This document shows positions 18,159-25,762 of a stretch of DNA of 64,000 bases, one piece after another. Both the position numbers and the translations under genes were made by a program. The notes beneath the pieces were generated by a model. It was given only the letters and a program-made list of their open reading frames with translations, made no database searches and was not told where the DNA came from. Source of the DNA: Burkholderia lata (GTDB lineage: Bacteria; Pseudomonadota; Gammaproteobacteria; Burkholderiales; Burkholderiaceae); NCBI RefSeq assembly GCF_902499335.1, contig NZ_CABVQK010000003.1, forward strand, positions 496,001 to 560,000, read 5' to 3'. Positions within the stretch are counted from its first letter, which is position 1. Each line of letters begins with the position of its first letter.

Positions 18159-19484
18159 TCACGCGTCGAGCGACGCGAGATACGCGCGGCCCTTTTCCGC
18201 GTCGTACCGGCCTTCCCACTTCGCGATGACGAGCGGCGCGAGCGCATTGCCGATCACGTTCAGTGCGGTGCGTCCCATGTCCATCACGCGATCGACTCCG
18301 GCGATGAAGGCCAGCCCCTCGAGCGGCAGCCCCGCGCTCGCCAGCGTGGCGAGCAGGATCACGAACATGAAACCCGGTACGCCTGCCGCGCCTTTCGACG
18401 TGACGACCATCGTCAGCGTCAGCACGATTTGCTCCTGCCAACCGAGATGCACGCCGTACAGCTGCGCGACGAACAGCGTGCCGATCCCGAGATAGATCGA
18501 CGCGCCGTCGAGATTGAACGTGTAACCCGTCGGCACCACGAACGTCGTGATGCTCTTCGGCACACCGTAGTCCTCCATCTTCTTCATCAGCTGCGGCAGC
18601 ACCGTCGCCGAGCTGCAGGTCGAGAACGCGATGATCAGCTCGTCCTTGATCACGCGCAGCAGCGTGAAGATCCGGAACCCGCACATCCGCGCGACGGCGC
18701 CGAGCACGCCGAGCGCGAACAGCAGGATCGCGAGGTAGGTCACGGCGACCAGCTTCAGCAGCGGCAACAGCGAACCGAAGCCGAAGCTCGCGACCGTCAC
18801 CGCGATCAATGCACACACTCCGATCGGCGCGTAGTGCATGACCATGTTCGTGACCTTGAACATCGCATCGGCAATCCCTTTCAGCGTCGCGAGGACCGGC
18901 GCCCGGTATTCGTCCGGCACCGATTGCAGCCCGAGCCCGAACAGCAGCGAAAAGAAGATCACCGGCAGCAGGTCGCCCTTCGCCATCGACGCGACGATGT
19001 TGTCGGGAATCACGCCGAGTACGAGCGCCATCAGCCCGTGATGGGCCTGCGCCTGCTGCGCCGCCTGCTGGTAATGCGACAGGTCCGCATGCCCGAGCTG
19101 CGACAGGTCGGTGCCGACACCGGGCTGCAGCACGTTGCCGATCACGAGACCGAGCACGATCGCGACGGTGGTCACCGCCTCGAAGTAGACCAGCGTCTTC
19201 AGGCCGATGCGGCCGAGCGACTTGCCGTCGCCGACGCCCGCGATGCCGATCACCATGCTCGTGAACACGATCGGCACGACGATCATCCGGATCAGCTTGA
19301 TGAAGATGTCGCCGGCCGGCTGCAGGAACCCGGACACCGCCGCGTCACGCAGCTGCGGGAAGCGGTTCAGTACGAGTCCGGCCGCGATGCCCGCGACGAG
19401 GCCGATGACGATCTGCCACGCCAGCCCGACGCGCGGCTTGCGCGCGGCGGGCTCGGCCGGCGGGTGTTCAATGACGGTGTCCAT
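18159..19484 (-). CDS. Dicarboxylate/amino acid:cation symporter (DAACS, DctA/GltP type)
   Basis: A 441-residue inner-membrane symporter of the DAACS family. Hallmarks are the serine-rich hairpin FSTCSSATVLPQLMKKM, and TGYTFNLDGASIYL in the seventh helix, which carries the cation and substrate site. The ATG at 19484 has GGAG six bases upstream; the ATG at 19496 has none. The substrate could be a C4-dicarboxylate or an acidic amino acid. It is the first gene of a two-gene operon with the class V PLP enzyme and is divergent from a LysR gene. Confidence 0.88.
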   Translation of the reverse strand: MDTVIEHPPAEPAARKPRVGLAWQIVIGLVAGIAAGLVLNRFPQLRDAAVSGFLQPAGDIFIKLIRMIVVPIVFTSMVIGIAGVGDGKSLGRIGLKTLVYFEAVTTVAIVLGLVIGNVLQPGVGTDLSQLGHADLSHYQQAAQQAQAHHGLMALVLGVIPDNIVASMAKGDLLPVIFFSLLFGLGLQSVPDEYRAPVLATLKGIADAMFKVTNMVMHYAPIGVCALIAVTVASFGFGSLLPLLKLVAVTYLAILLFALGVLGAVARMCGFRIFTLLRVIKDELIIAFSTCSSATVLPQLMKKMEDYGVPKSITTFVVPTGYTFNLDGASIYLGIGTLFVAQLYGVHLGWQEQIVLTLTMVVTSKGAAGVPGFMFVILLATLASAGLPLEGLAFIAGVDRVMDMGRTALNVIGNALAPLVIAKWEGRYDAEKGRAYLASLDA

Positions 19485-19630
19485 GTCTGTCTCCATAACC
19501 GGGGTCCATGCGATTGATCGTGGCGCACCGTGCGGCGCGCATGCCGGCGCGGGATTGCCGGCCGGTTCGGGCCGCGCGGGACACGCCGGGCGACACGACA
19601 TCGACACCTTAAGCAGCCTAAATAAGCGAA

Positions 19631-19666
19631 AAAAGCGATTTTTTTATATGTCAAACTATCGCTTTT
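19631..19666. promoter_or_regulatory. Inverted repeat in the LysR/symporter intergenic region
   Basis: AAAAGCGAT (19631-19639) and ATCGCTTTT (19658-19666) form perfect nine-base arms 18 bases apart in an AT-rich gap between the divergent symporter and LysR genes. The position ends 22 bases before the LysR start, fitting a LysR binding site or an overlapping promoter pair. Confidence 0.5.
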
Positions 19667-19687
19667 ATTCATCAATCGGCGGACGCG

Positions 19688-20626
19688 ATGCTGACCTTCA
19701 AGCAGATGGAGGCGTTGTACTGGATCGTGCAGCTCGGCTCGTTCGAAGCAGCGGCGAACCGGCTGAATACGACGCAGTCGGCGGTATCGAAGCGCATCCA
19801 GGAACTCGAGCGCGCGTTCGACCTGACCGTGTTCGACCGCGCGCATCGCAGCGCGAGGCTCACCGACAAGGGGGCCGAGCTCTTCGACCATGCGAAGGAA
19901 TTGCTCGAACGCCGCGACCAGATCGTCGAGCGCATCAGTTCGAAGGAGGTGCTGGTGCGGCAGGTCCGGATCGGCGTGACGGAACTCACCGCGCTCACGT
20001 GGCTGCCGCGCCTGATCGCGGCCGTTCAGGCTGCCTATCCGAAAGTGCACGTGGAAGCCGAAGTGGACCTGAACGCGACGCTGCGCGAGCGCCTGGCGGC
20101 CGATACGATCGACCTGATCGTCGTGCCGCAGATCCATGCCACCGAGCCGTTCGAGTCGACACCGGTCGGCGAGGTCGACAACGCGTGGATGTGCGCGGCC
20201 GGATTCGCACCGAAGCGGAAAACGGCCATCCCGCTTGCGGACATCGCGCAGTTCCCGCTGATCCTGCAAGGCGGCCTGTCGGGCACCGGCCATCTGTACA
20301 CGCGCTTTCTCCAGGAGCACGGGGTCGGCATGCAGCGCACCCTGGCCAGCAACAGCCTGATCGCCCAGATCGGGCTCGCGCTGTCGGGGCTGGGTGTCAC
20401 CTACCTGCCGACGGCCTGCCTGTCGCGCATGGTCGCGTGCGGCGCGCTCGAGATCATGCAGACGCGCCCCGCGCTACCCCCCGTTCGCTACGTCGCGTTG
20501 CACCGCGCCAACCGGCCGCATTCGCTCAATGCCGAGATCGCACGGCTCGCCGCGCAGTCGTGCAACTTCAACGCGAACCTGCTGGATCCCGGCGAGCATC
20601 CGCCGCCGGGCACACGCAAGTCGTAG
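19688..20626 (+). CDS. LysR-family regulator (divergent from symporter/PLP-enzyme operon)
   Basis: A 312-residue LysR regulator. The HTH (MEALYWIVQLGSFEAAANRLNTTQSAVSKRIQELE) lies at about 7-42; the effector domain starts near VRQVRIGVTEL. It is transcribed away from the symporter gene with about 200 bases between the starts, containing the inverted repeat at 19631-19666. The arrangement predicts that it activates or represses the symporter and class V PLP enzyme in response to their substrate. Confidence 0.85.
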   Translation: MLTFKQMEALYWIVQLGSFEAAANRLNTTQSAVSKRIQELERAFDLTVFDRAHRSARLTDKGAELFDHAKELLERRDQIVERISSKEVLVRQVRIGVTELTALTWLPRLIAAVQAAYPKVHVEAEVDLNATLRERLAADTIDLIVVPQIHATEPFESTPVGEVDNAWMCAAGFAPKRKTAIPLADIAQFPLILQGGLSGTGHLYTRFLQEHGVGMQRTLASNSLIAQIGLALSGLGVTYLPTACLSRMVACGALEIMQTRPALPPVRYVALHRANRPHSLNAEIARLAAQSCNFNANLLDPGEHPPPGTRKS

Positions 20627-20775
20627 GCGACGATCGGCATCCGGATGTCCCGAACCCCGTGGCGCCGTCAACCGCTCGCCCCATCCCGCCCGCCCCGGCG
20701 TGATAACGTTGCACATCACCCGCGCACGGGCCCGCCCCGCCGGGCGCGCACACCGCTTTCACGCCGATATCGAAC

Positions 20776-22188
20776 ATGTCGCTGACACCGCTTCCCGCCC
20801 TGCTCGACGAAACCCTGCGCACCGTCGCGCGCCGCTACCGGCTGCCGCCGCTCGACAGCGCGCTGTCGCCGGCCGACGCCGCGAACCCGGCCGCCACGCT
20901 TGCGACCGTGATCGAGGAAGCGCGCAGGATGCGAAGCGACGGACAGACGCCCGACGCGGCACTGCGGCAGCGCTTCATCGACGCCCTCGCGCAGATGATC
21001 CGCGATGCGATGGATACGCACGCCGGCGACCCCGCCTTTCAGGCCGCGGTGCTGCGGCACGATGCGCCGAGCGTGCGCGAATACGCGTCGTTGTCCGCGC
21101 ACGCCGAGCAGGACCGTCGCGCGCTGCACTCGGCCGTCAACGCGATCGCGCACCCGGCCAAGCTCGAGCGCAGCGCCCGCCCATGGCAACGCGACGGGCT
21201 CGCGCGGCTGCATGCGGCCGCTACCGCCGCGTCGTGGGCCGAGTTGCACGACACGCTGCGGCACCTGCTCGCGCTGCCCGACATGGCGACCGACGCCGCG
21301 TTCGAACAGGACATCGTCAAGCTGAAAGACAGCCCCGCGCTCGAACGCATGCTGCGTGTCGGCGCACTGGCATCGGACGAGCACGTGCGTCGCTATCGCG
21401 CGCTCTGGGTCCGCCAGGGTCCGCTCGAGGGCAGCACCGTTGCCGTCGCGCAGGGCGTCGCATCGCAGCAGCGCGGCGCAGCCGTCGAGGCGCTGGCCGC
21501 ACAGGCGCTCGACGCGCTGGCCAGCAGGCTCGACGCCGTCGACGCACGCCGCACGTACCGCGTGGTGACGTCGATGCGCGTGCCGTCATCGATACCGGGC
21601 CGGCACGATCGCGCGAAAACCGAATGGGACGCGATCCTGCTCGAACGCACGCGCGGCGATGACCCGGCACCCGTATGGAACGTACGCTTCCTCGTCGAAG
21701 CGAAAGCGTCCGCGGATGCCGCGACGACCGATCTGCCGCGGCTGCTGCGCGGCCTGACCCTGCTCGCGCAGGCCGACCCGGACACGATCTATGCGTTCGA
21801 GACGCACCAGGGCACGGTGCGCGTGCACGGCGCGTCGCTGCGGGCGCTGACGATCGACGAAGCAGCGCTGCCACGGGAAGTGCTCTATTGCTGCGATGCG
21901 TCCGCCGATGCGACGCCGCGCCTGCTGGGCGCCGCAAGCCGGATGCAGTTGCTGTCGGCGCAGGCCAGCCTCGAATACGCGAGTGCGCTCGCGCAGCGAC
22001 CGGATGCCGATCCTGGCGGCCTCGGCGTCGTCTGGCACGCGCTGCTGACGCTGCCGCAATGGCATGCGGTGCTGCACCAGTACCCGTCGTTGCGGCAGGT
22101 CCGCGAGCTGATGGTGGCGATCGACGACTTGCGGGCCGCGATCGACGATGTCGATGAAGACGGGGTAGCGAGCAGCGTATACGCGTGA
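20776..22188 (+). CDS. Hypothetical protein with a PD-(D/E)XK nuclease-like core
   Basis: A 470-residue protein that I cannot assign to a named family. Residues 1-225 are Ala/Leu/Arg-rich and look alpha-helical. From about 228 the order is helix (QQRGAAVEALAAQAL, with E238), strand (YRVVTSMRV, 261-269), strand with D285 (EWDAILLE) and strand with E308-A-K310 (RFLVEAKAS), then a helix. This alpha-beta-beta-beta-alpha order with D and ExK is the signature of the PD-(D/E)XK phosphodiesterase fold. A DNA-cleaving or DNA-repair role is possible. I recall, unverified, that relatives carry a DAHP-synthase label; no such motif is visible here. No partner gene is close: LysR is upstream and AraC is convergent. 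Confidence 0.6.
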   Translation: MSLTPLPALLDETLRTVARRYRLPPLDSALSPADAANPAATLATVIEEARRMRSDGQTPDAALRQRFIDALAQMIRDAMDTHAGDPAFQAAVLRHDAPSVREYASLSAHAEQDRRALHSAVNAIAHPAKLERSARPWQRDGLARLHAAATAASWAELHDTLRHLLALPDMATDAAFEQDIVKLKDSPALERMLRVGALASDEHVRRYRALWVRQGPLEGSTVAVAQGVASQQRGAAVEALAAQALDALASRLDAVDARRTYRVVTSMRVPSSIPGRHDRAKTEWDAILLERTRGDDPAPVWNVRFLVEAKASADAATTDLPRLLRGLTLLAQADPDTIYAFETHQGTVRVHGASLRALTIDEAALPREVLYCCDASADATPRLLGAASRMQLLSAQASLEYASALAQRPDADPGGLGVVWHALLTLPQWHAVLHQYPSLRQVRELMVAIDDLRAAIDDVDEDGVASSVYA

Positions 22189-22200
22189 CGCTCGAAACGA

Positions 22201-22216
22201 GCCGCCGTGCGGCGGC
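22201..22216. terminator. Hairpin between convergent genes
   Basis: GCCGCC-GTGC-GGCGGC is a perfect six-base-pair hairpin, 12 bases after the stop of the nuclease-like gene and before the end of the convergent AraC gene. There is no T-run on either strand, so it is at most a weak or Rho-assisted terminator. Confidence 0.4.
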
Positions 22217-22233
22217 CTGAAAGCACCGCCCGC

Positions 22234-23286
22234 TCAGTTGGTGAGCACGCCGAACGGCAACGTCCATCCTGTCAGCCGGCCGCCATCCGCCCATCGATCC
22301 TCGGCCGCATCACATGGCAGCAGAACCGGCGCGGTCGCGCATTCGAGGGTTTCCTTCGGCGTATGACCGAACTCCGCCTTGAACAGCCGGTGGAAATACT
22401 TCTCGTCGGGAAAGCCGTGCGCCCACGCGATCTCCGCGATGCGCTGATGCCGGCGCTGCGGGTCGCCCAGCACGTGGTATGCGTGGCGCAGCCGCCGCCG
22501 CGTGATCTGCCGCATCACGCCGCCGTCTTCCTTGAACAGTTGATAGAGCCGCGCTCTCGACACGCCGATGTCGCGGCAGATCCGGTCGGGATCGAGATCG
22601 GGCTCCAGCAGATGCACGTCGATATAGCGCCGCACCCGCTCGGCCAACGCCCCGTCGATCGGGCCACGTGCGTCGTGCAACGCCTGCGCGGTCGGTGAAA
22701 CGGCCGCGGCCAGCAGCATCAGCATCGATTGCACGATGCTCGGGATCTCGTGCGTGCGCAGATTCGGCAGGTTGCGGAACAGCGACAGCATGTGGTCGCC
22801 GAGCAGCCGTCCCACGCCGCTCGTCAGCGTCTGGCCGTGCGCCTGCGCCGCATGGCTCGGCAGCAGGTACCTCGGCACGACGAGACTGATCACGTCGCCG
22901 GCCTCGACCCTGCAGTCGTTGACCTGCGCGACGTCGTAGACGAACAGGTCGCCGGCGCCCTTGACCAGTTCGGGCCCGCCGGTGTGGCTGGCCAGCCGCC
23001 CGCCGAGCAGCAGCGTGAAACGGATCGAATCCTGGCCGTCGAGCCGGATCCGCCGCGTGGTCCGGTTGACCCGATAGGCCGGCGCGCGCGAGCGCCAGTG
23101 CCGGCCCGACAGGATCAGCGGGCCGAGCGCCGCGCCGCTCGCTTCCGCGTCGAACGCGCCATGGCCACCGTCGTCATCGAGACGGTAGTCGCACAGCATG
23201 TCCTTGACCCAGACGTGGAACCGGTCCTGCTCGGGGTAGTCGATCGTGCGAAACTTGAAAACAGGGACGAATGCCGCTTGATCCAT
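22234..23286 (-). CDS. AraC-family regulator
   Basis: A 350-residue AraC/XylS regulator. The N-terminal half is an AraC-binding-like domain (from FRTIDYPEQDRFHVWVKDML, as in regulators of the FeaR/NdsR group). The C-terminal 100 residues hold two HTHs: LDPDRICRDIGVSRARLYQLF and QRIAEIAWAHGFPDEKYFHRLFKAEFGHTP. No obvious target gene is adjacent; its upstream gap leads to a lipoprotein gene on the same strand. A hydrophobic or aromatic effector is typical of this subgroup but is not shown here. Confidence 0.85.
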   Translation of the reverse strand: MDQAAFVPVFKFRTIDYPEQDRFHVWVKDMLCDYRLDDDGGHGAFDAEASGAALGPLILSGRHWRSRAPAYRVNRTTRRIRLDGQDSIRFTLLLGGRLASHTGGPELVKGAGDLFVYDVAQVNDCRVEAGDVISLVVPRYLLPSHAAQAHGQTLTSGVGRLLGDHMLSLFRNLPNLRTHEIPSIVQSMLMLLAAAVSPTAQALHDARGPIDGALAERVRRYIDVHLLEPDLDPDRICRDIGVSRARLYQLFKEDGGVMRQITRRRLRHAYHVLGDPQRRHQRIAEIAWAHGFPDEKYFHRLFKAEFGHTPKETLECATAPVLLPCDAAEDRWADGGRLTGWTLPFGVLTN

Positions 23287-23349
23287 GACAGTTTTTTTAT
23301 CGAGCCGACACGAGAGGATAGATCGGTTCGTCGATTATCGGACCAAATT

Positions 23350-23370
23350 GCGCCGGCGCAAGGCCGGCGC
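23350..23370 (-). terminator. GC-rich hairpin downstream of the small lipoprotein gene
   Basis: GCGCCGGC-GCAAG-GCCGGCGC has perfect eight-base arms. It lies about 65 bases after the stop of the lipoprotein gene (minus strand) and before the AraC start. It is followed on that strand by AATTTGG, not a full T-run, so terminator function is plausible but unproven. Confidence 0.45.
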
Positions 23371-23434
23371 GGCATATCGTCCACCGAAGCGGCCGACCGG
23401 CGCCCCGCGACGGGCGCCGTCGATCTCGCGGCCA

Positions 23435-23767
23435 TCAGCGTTGCGGATGGCATTCCCAGTTGTTGTACGTCGGCCGATCGATCGGCGTGAGCCCCGGAAT
23501 CATGAATACCGTACAGCCGAAACGCCGCCCCTTGCCGGTCGTCGCGTCGTAACTCACCTTCTGGCCGCCCAGGCCGTCCTTCTTCCCGTACTGCACGTTG
23601 GCGACCGTGATCTCGTCCGACGACGCCAGCCCGAGCGTCTTCGCGGTCGACGCCTGCACGTCGATCATGTTCATCTGCGTCGAACCGCACGCGGATAACA
23701 CGAGGCCAGCGGCCGCCGCGCCCAGCGCGGTCCGCAAGGTGACGGTGCGCTGCAAGACTTTCTTCAT
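23435..23767 (-). CDS. Small lipoprotein
   Basis: A 110-residue predicted lipoprotein. The lipobox LSAC follows a hydrophobic stretch (ALGAAAAGLVLSAC), so lipid attachment should be at the Cys near residue 27. The ATG at 23767 has GGAG close upstream. The mature part contains ASTAKTLGLASSDEITVANVQYGKKDG and two further cysteines (GCTVF, NWECH) that could form a disulfide. No known domain is recognised. It lies 32 bases after a larger lipoprotein gene on the same strand, so the two may be co-transcribed. Confidence 0.7.
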   Translation of the reverse strand: MKKVLQRTVTLRTALGAAAAGLVLSACGSTQMNMIDVQASTAKTLGLASSDEITVANVQYGKKDGLGGQKVSYDATTGKGRRFGCTVFMIPGLTPIDRPTYNNWECHPQR

Positions 23768-23799
23768 GGCTTCTCCTTCGAATGCCCGACGCGACACGA

Positions 23800-25305
23800 T
23801 TACGAGCCCGGCGTATAAAAACTGGACTGGATCTGGCTGCCGATGTTCGCGGCAAACCCCTGCCAGACGAGCGCCATCGCCCCCGTCGCGTTGACCGCCA
23901 GCGCCGGCCACGACCCATCCTGCGGATCCAGCGTCGACGTGCTCCACGCACCGTTCCGGTAGCCGGCCACGAGGAGGACCGACGCGTTCGGCGTGCCCGT
24001 GTCCTCCCATGCGACCGTCACGTTGCCGGCCGGGTCGACCACCAGCGGCGGGTACTGGAGCGCCGCCCCGTTCAGGTGTTCCGTCAGCTTCTGCAGCGGC
24101 CCCCAGTTTCCGCTGGCATCCGACACGCTCGCCTGCAGGACCGCGCCGCCTTCCCCCCACATCGCGGCGGCCACGCCGTTTTCGTTGACGGTCAGCATCG
24201 GCGTCGCGATGAAGCCCGTGGGCACCACGATCGCCGGGGCGACGGGCTGCGCGGGCTGCCATCCGGTTCCGGATACATAGCGCTGCGACATCGTGGCGTT
24301 GTAGAGCTTCCCGCCCGTCACGTCGAGCTGCCCCCAGACCAGCGTGATGTTGCCCTTCGCATCCATGCCGGCGACCGGCGAGATGATCGTCGTGAACAGG
24401 CTCGAGTTCGATACGACCTGGTTGGCGTTGGTCCAGCCGTTGGTCGCGTCGTACGTGGCCGTCCACAGCGCCGACTTCGTATGGTTGGTCTGCCGCCACG
24501 CAAGCACCGCGCGGCCGGACGACAGGACCGACAGCATCGGCCTCACGTTGTCGGTATCGCCGGTCACCGCGTCCGGCCCGCTCTGCACCGGCATCTGGAC
24601 CAGCGCCGTCGGCGACCACTGTCCGGCCTGCGTATAGCGCGTCCACGCGATGCGCGTATCGAGCAGGCTGATCGACTGCGTCCAGGTGACGAGCGCGTTG
24701 CCCTGGCCGTCCATGCCGGCCGAATAGGACGAACCGGCCATGTCCGGCGCCAGGGTGACGGGCGTGCCCCATCCGCTACCCGGGCTGTACGGGCGCGCCC
24801 ACAGCGCGTACGTGTTGGGGCCCGGCGTCCACTCGGTCCAGAACGCGACCGCCTGCCCGCTCGCGTTGCCGACCAGTCGCGGCTGCACCCCGGTCAGCGC
24901 GTTCATCGCATGCGAACCGTCACTCGTGTCGAGCCGCGTCGCGCTTCCCCAGCCCGAGCCCGCCACATGGCGCGCGCCCCACATTTCGTTGCCGTTCGTG
25001 CCGGCAGGGCCATTGGTCATCCAGGTGGCGAGCGCGTTGCCGCTCGCGTCGATGGTCACGCTGGGCTGGCCTTCCGGCCCCGTGCCGTCCACCGCGGCGG
25101 CCTTCGACCAGCCGGCTTGCGGCTGCGCGGTCCCGCCGCCCGTCGGTCCGCCATTCGAACCGCCACCGGGCGAGGTCGGACCGGAAGGTGAACCGGGATT
25201 GTTCGGCGACGACAACGACGCGCCGCCGTTCGTAGCGACGTCGTCGCCGCCGCATGCGGACAGCGCGAGCGCGACTGCCATGACCATCCATGTAATGGGT
25301 TTCAT
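23800..25305 (-). CDS. Large lipoprotein with beta-propeller-like repeats
   Basis: A 501-residue predicted lipoprotein. The signal is MKPITWMVMAVALALSAC, with the lipobox Cys near 18, followed by a Gly/Ser/Pro/Asn-rich linker (about 25-63). The rest is built of recurring units of the form G-x-x-V-D-x-x-G-N-A-x-x-x-W (for example TIDASGNALATWM, GMDGQGNALVTWT, GMDAKGNITLVWG, VVDPAGNVTVAWE, AVNATGAMALVWQ), spaced about 45-60 residues apart, as in multi-bladed propellers. The ATG at 25305 has GAGG seven bases upstream. A cell-surface or periplasmic binding role is likely, but no ligand can be named. Confidence 0.7.
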   Translation of the reverse strand: MKPITWMVMAVALALSACGGDDVATNGGASLSSPNNPGSPSGPTSPGGGSNGGPTGGGTAQPQAGWSKAAAVDGTGPEGQPSVTIDASGNALATWMTNGPAGTNGNEMWGARHVAGSGWGSATRLDTSDGSHAMNALTGVQPRLVGNASGQAVAFWTEWTPGPNTYALWARPYSPGSGWGTPVTLAPDMAGSSYSAGMDGQGNALVTWTQSISLLDTRIAWTRYTQAGQWSPTALVQMPVQSGPDAVTGDTDNVRPMLSVLSSGRAVLAWRQTNHTKSALWTATYDATNGWTNANQVVSNSSLFTTIISPVAGMDAKGNITLVWGQLDVTGGKLYNATMSQRYVSGTGWQPAQPVAPAIVVPTGFIATPMLTVNENGVAAAMWGEGGAVLQASVSDASGNWGPLQKLTEHLNGAALQYPPLVVDPAGNVTVAWEDTGTPNASVLLVAGYRNGAWSTSTLDPQDGSWPALAVNATGAMALVWQGFAANIGSQIQSSFYTPGS

Positions 25306-25762
25306 CGGAATCCTCTTTTTTTCGTGTTCCGGCGCACTCTCGTCTGCCGTTCGCCGCACGACACATCGCATCGCATCGTTCGGCCGATTGATAAGCAATA
25401 CTATTGAACAGGCATGGAAACCGGCATCCGTTCGCCATCAGTCGTGATCGACACCGTCGTGCGGATCGATGCGAACGCCGCTTTCGGCAGACCGCCCCCG
25501 TCGGGCAGCGAGGACGACGGCAAGTCGTCTATCGTCGGATGTCCGTCGCTGCCGGCTGCATCTTAATTCAGGGCGTCCGGATTCAAGGTGCCGTTGCGTC
25601 TACACTGAGTGGACTTCCATTTCGCCGGCCCGCATTCGCCCCGACTGCCGGCCTGCGCGCGCTCGCGGCCTGGGCGGCCGGTGCGGTACGATACGCGCCG
25701 GGGCGAAACGCCTCACCTGAGAGACCCGGCCGCTGCGGCCCCATACCCGGCACAAGAAGAAA
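25306..25762. other. Intergenic region between divergent lipoprotein and secreted-protein genes
   Basis: This 457-base gap contains the promoters of two divergent transcripts. An AT-richer patch lies near 25310-25325 and another near 25560-25620. No gene-like reading frame, RNA gene or strong hairpin stands out. Confidence 0.5.

Noticed and set aside
20776..22188. DAHP synthase as the identity of the 470-residue protein
   Set aside because: None of the expected barrel or phosphoenolpyruvate-binding motifs is visible; the D285/E308/K310 core argues for a nuclease-like fold.
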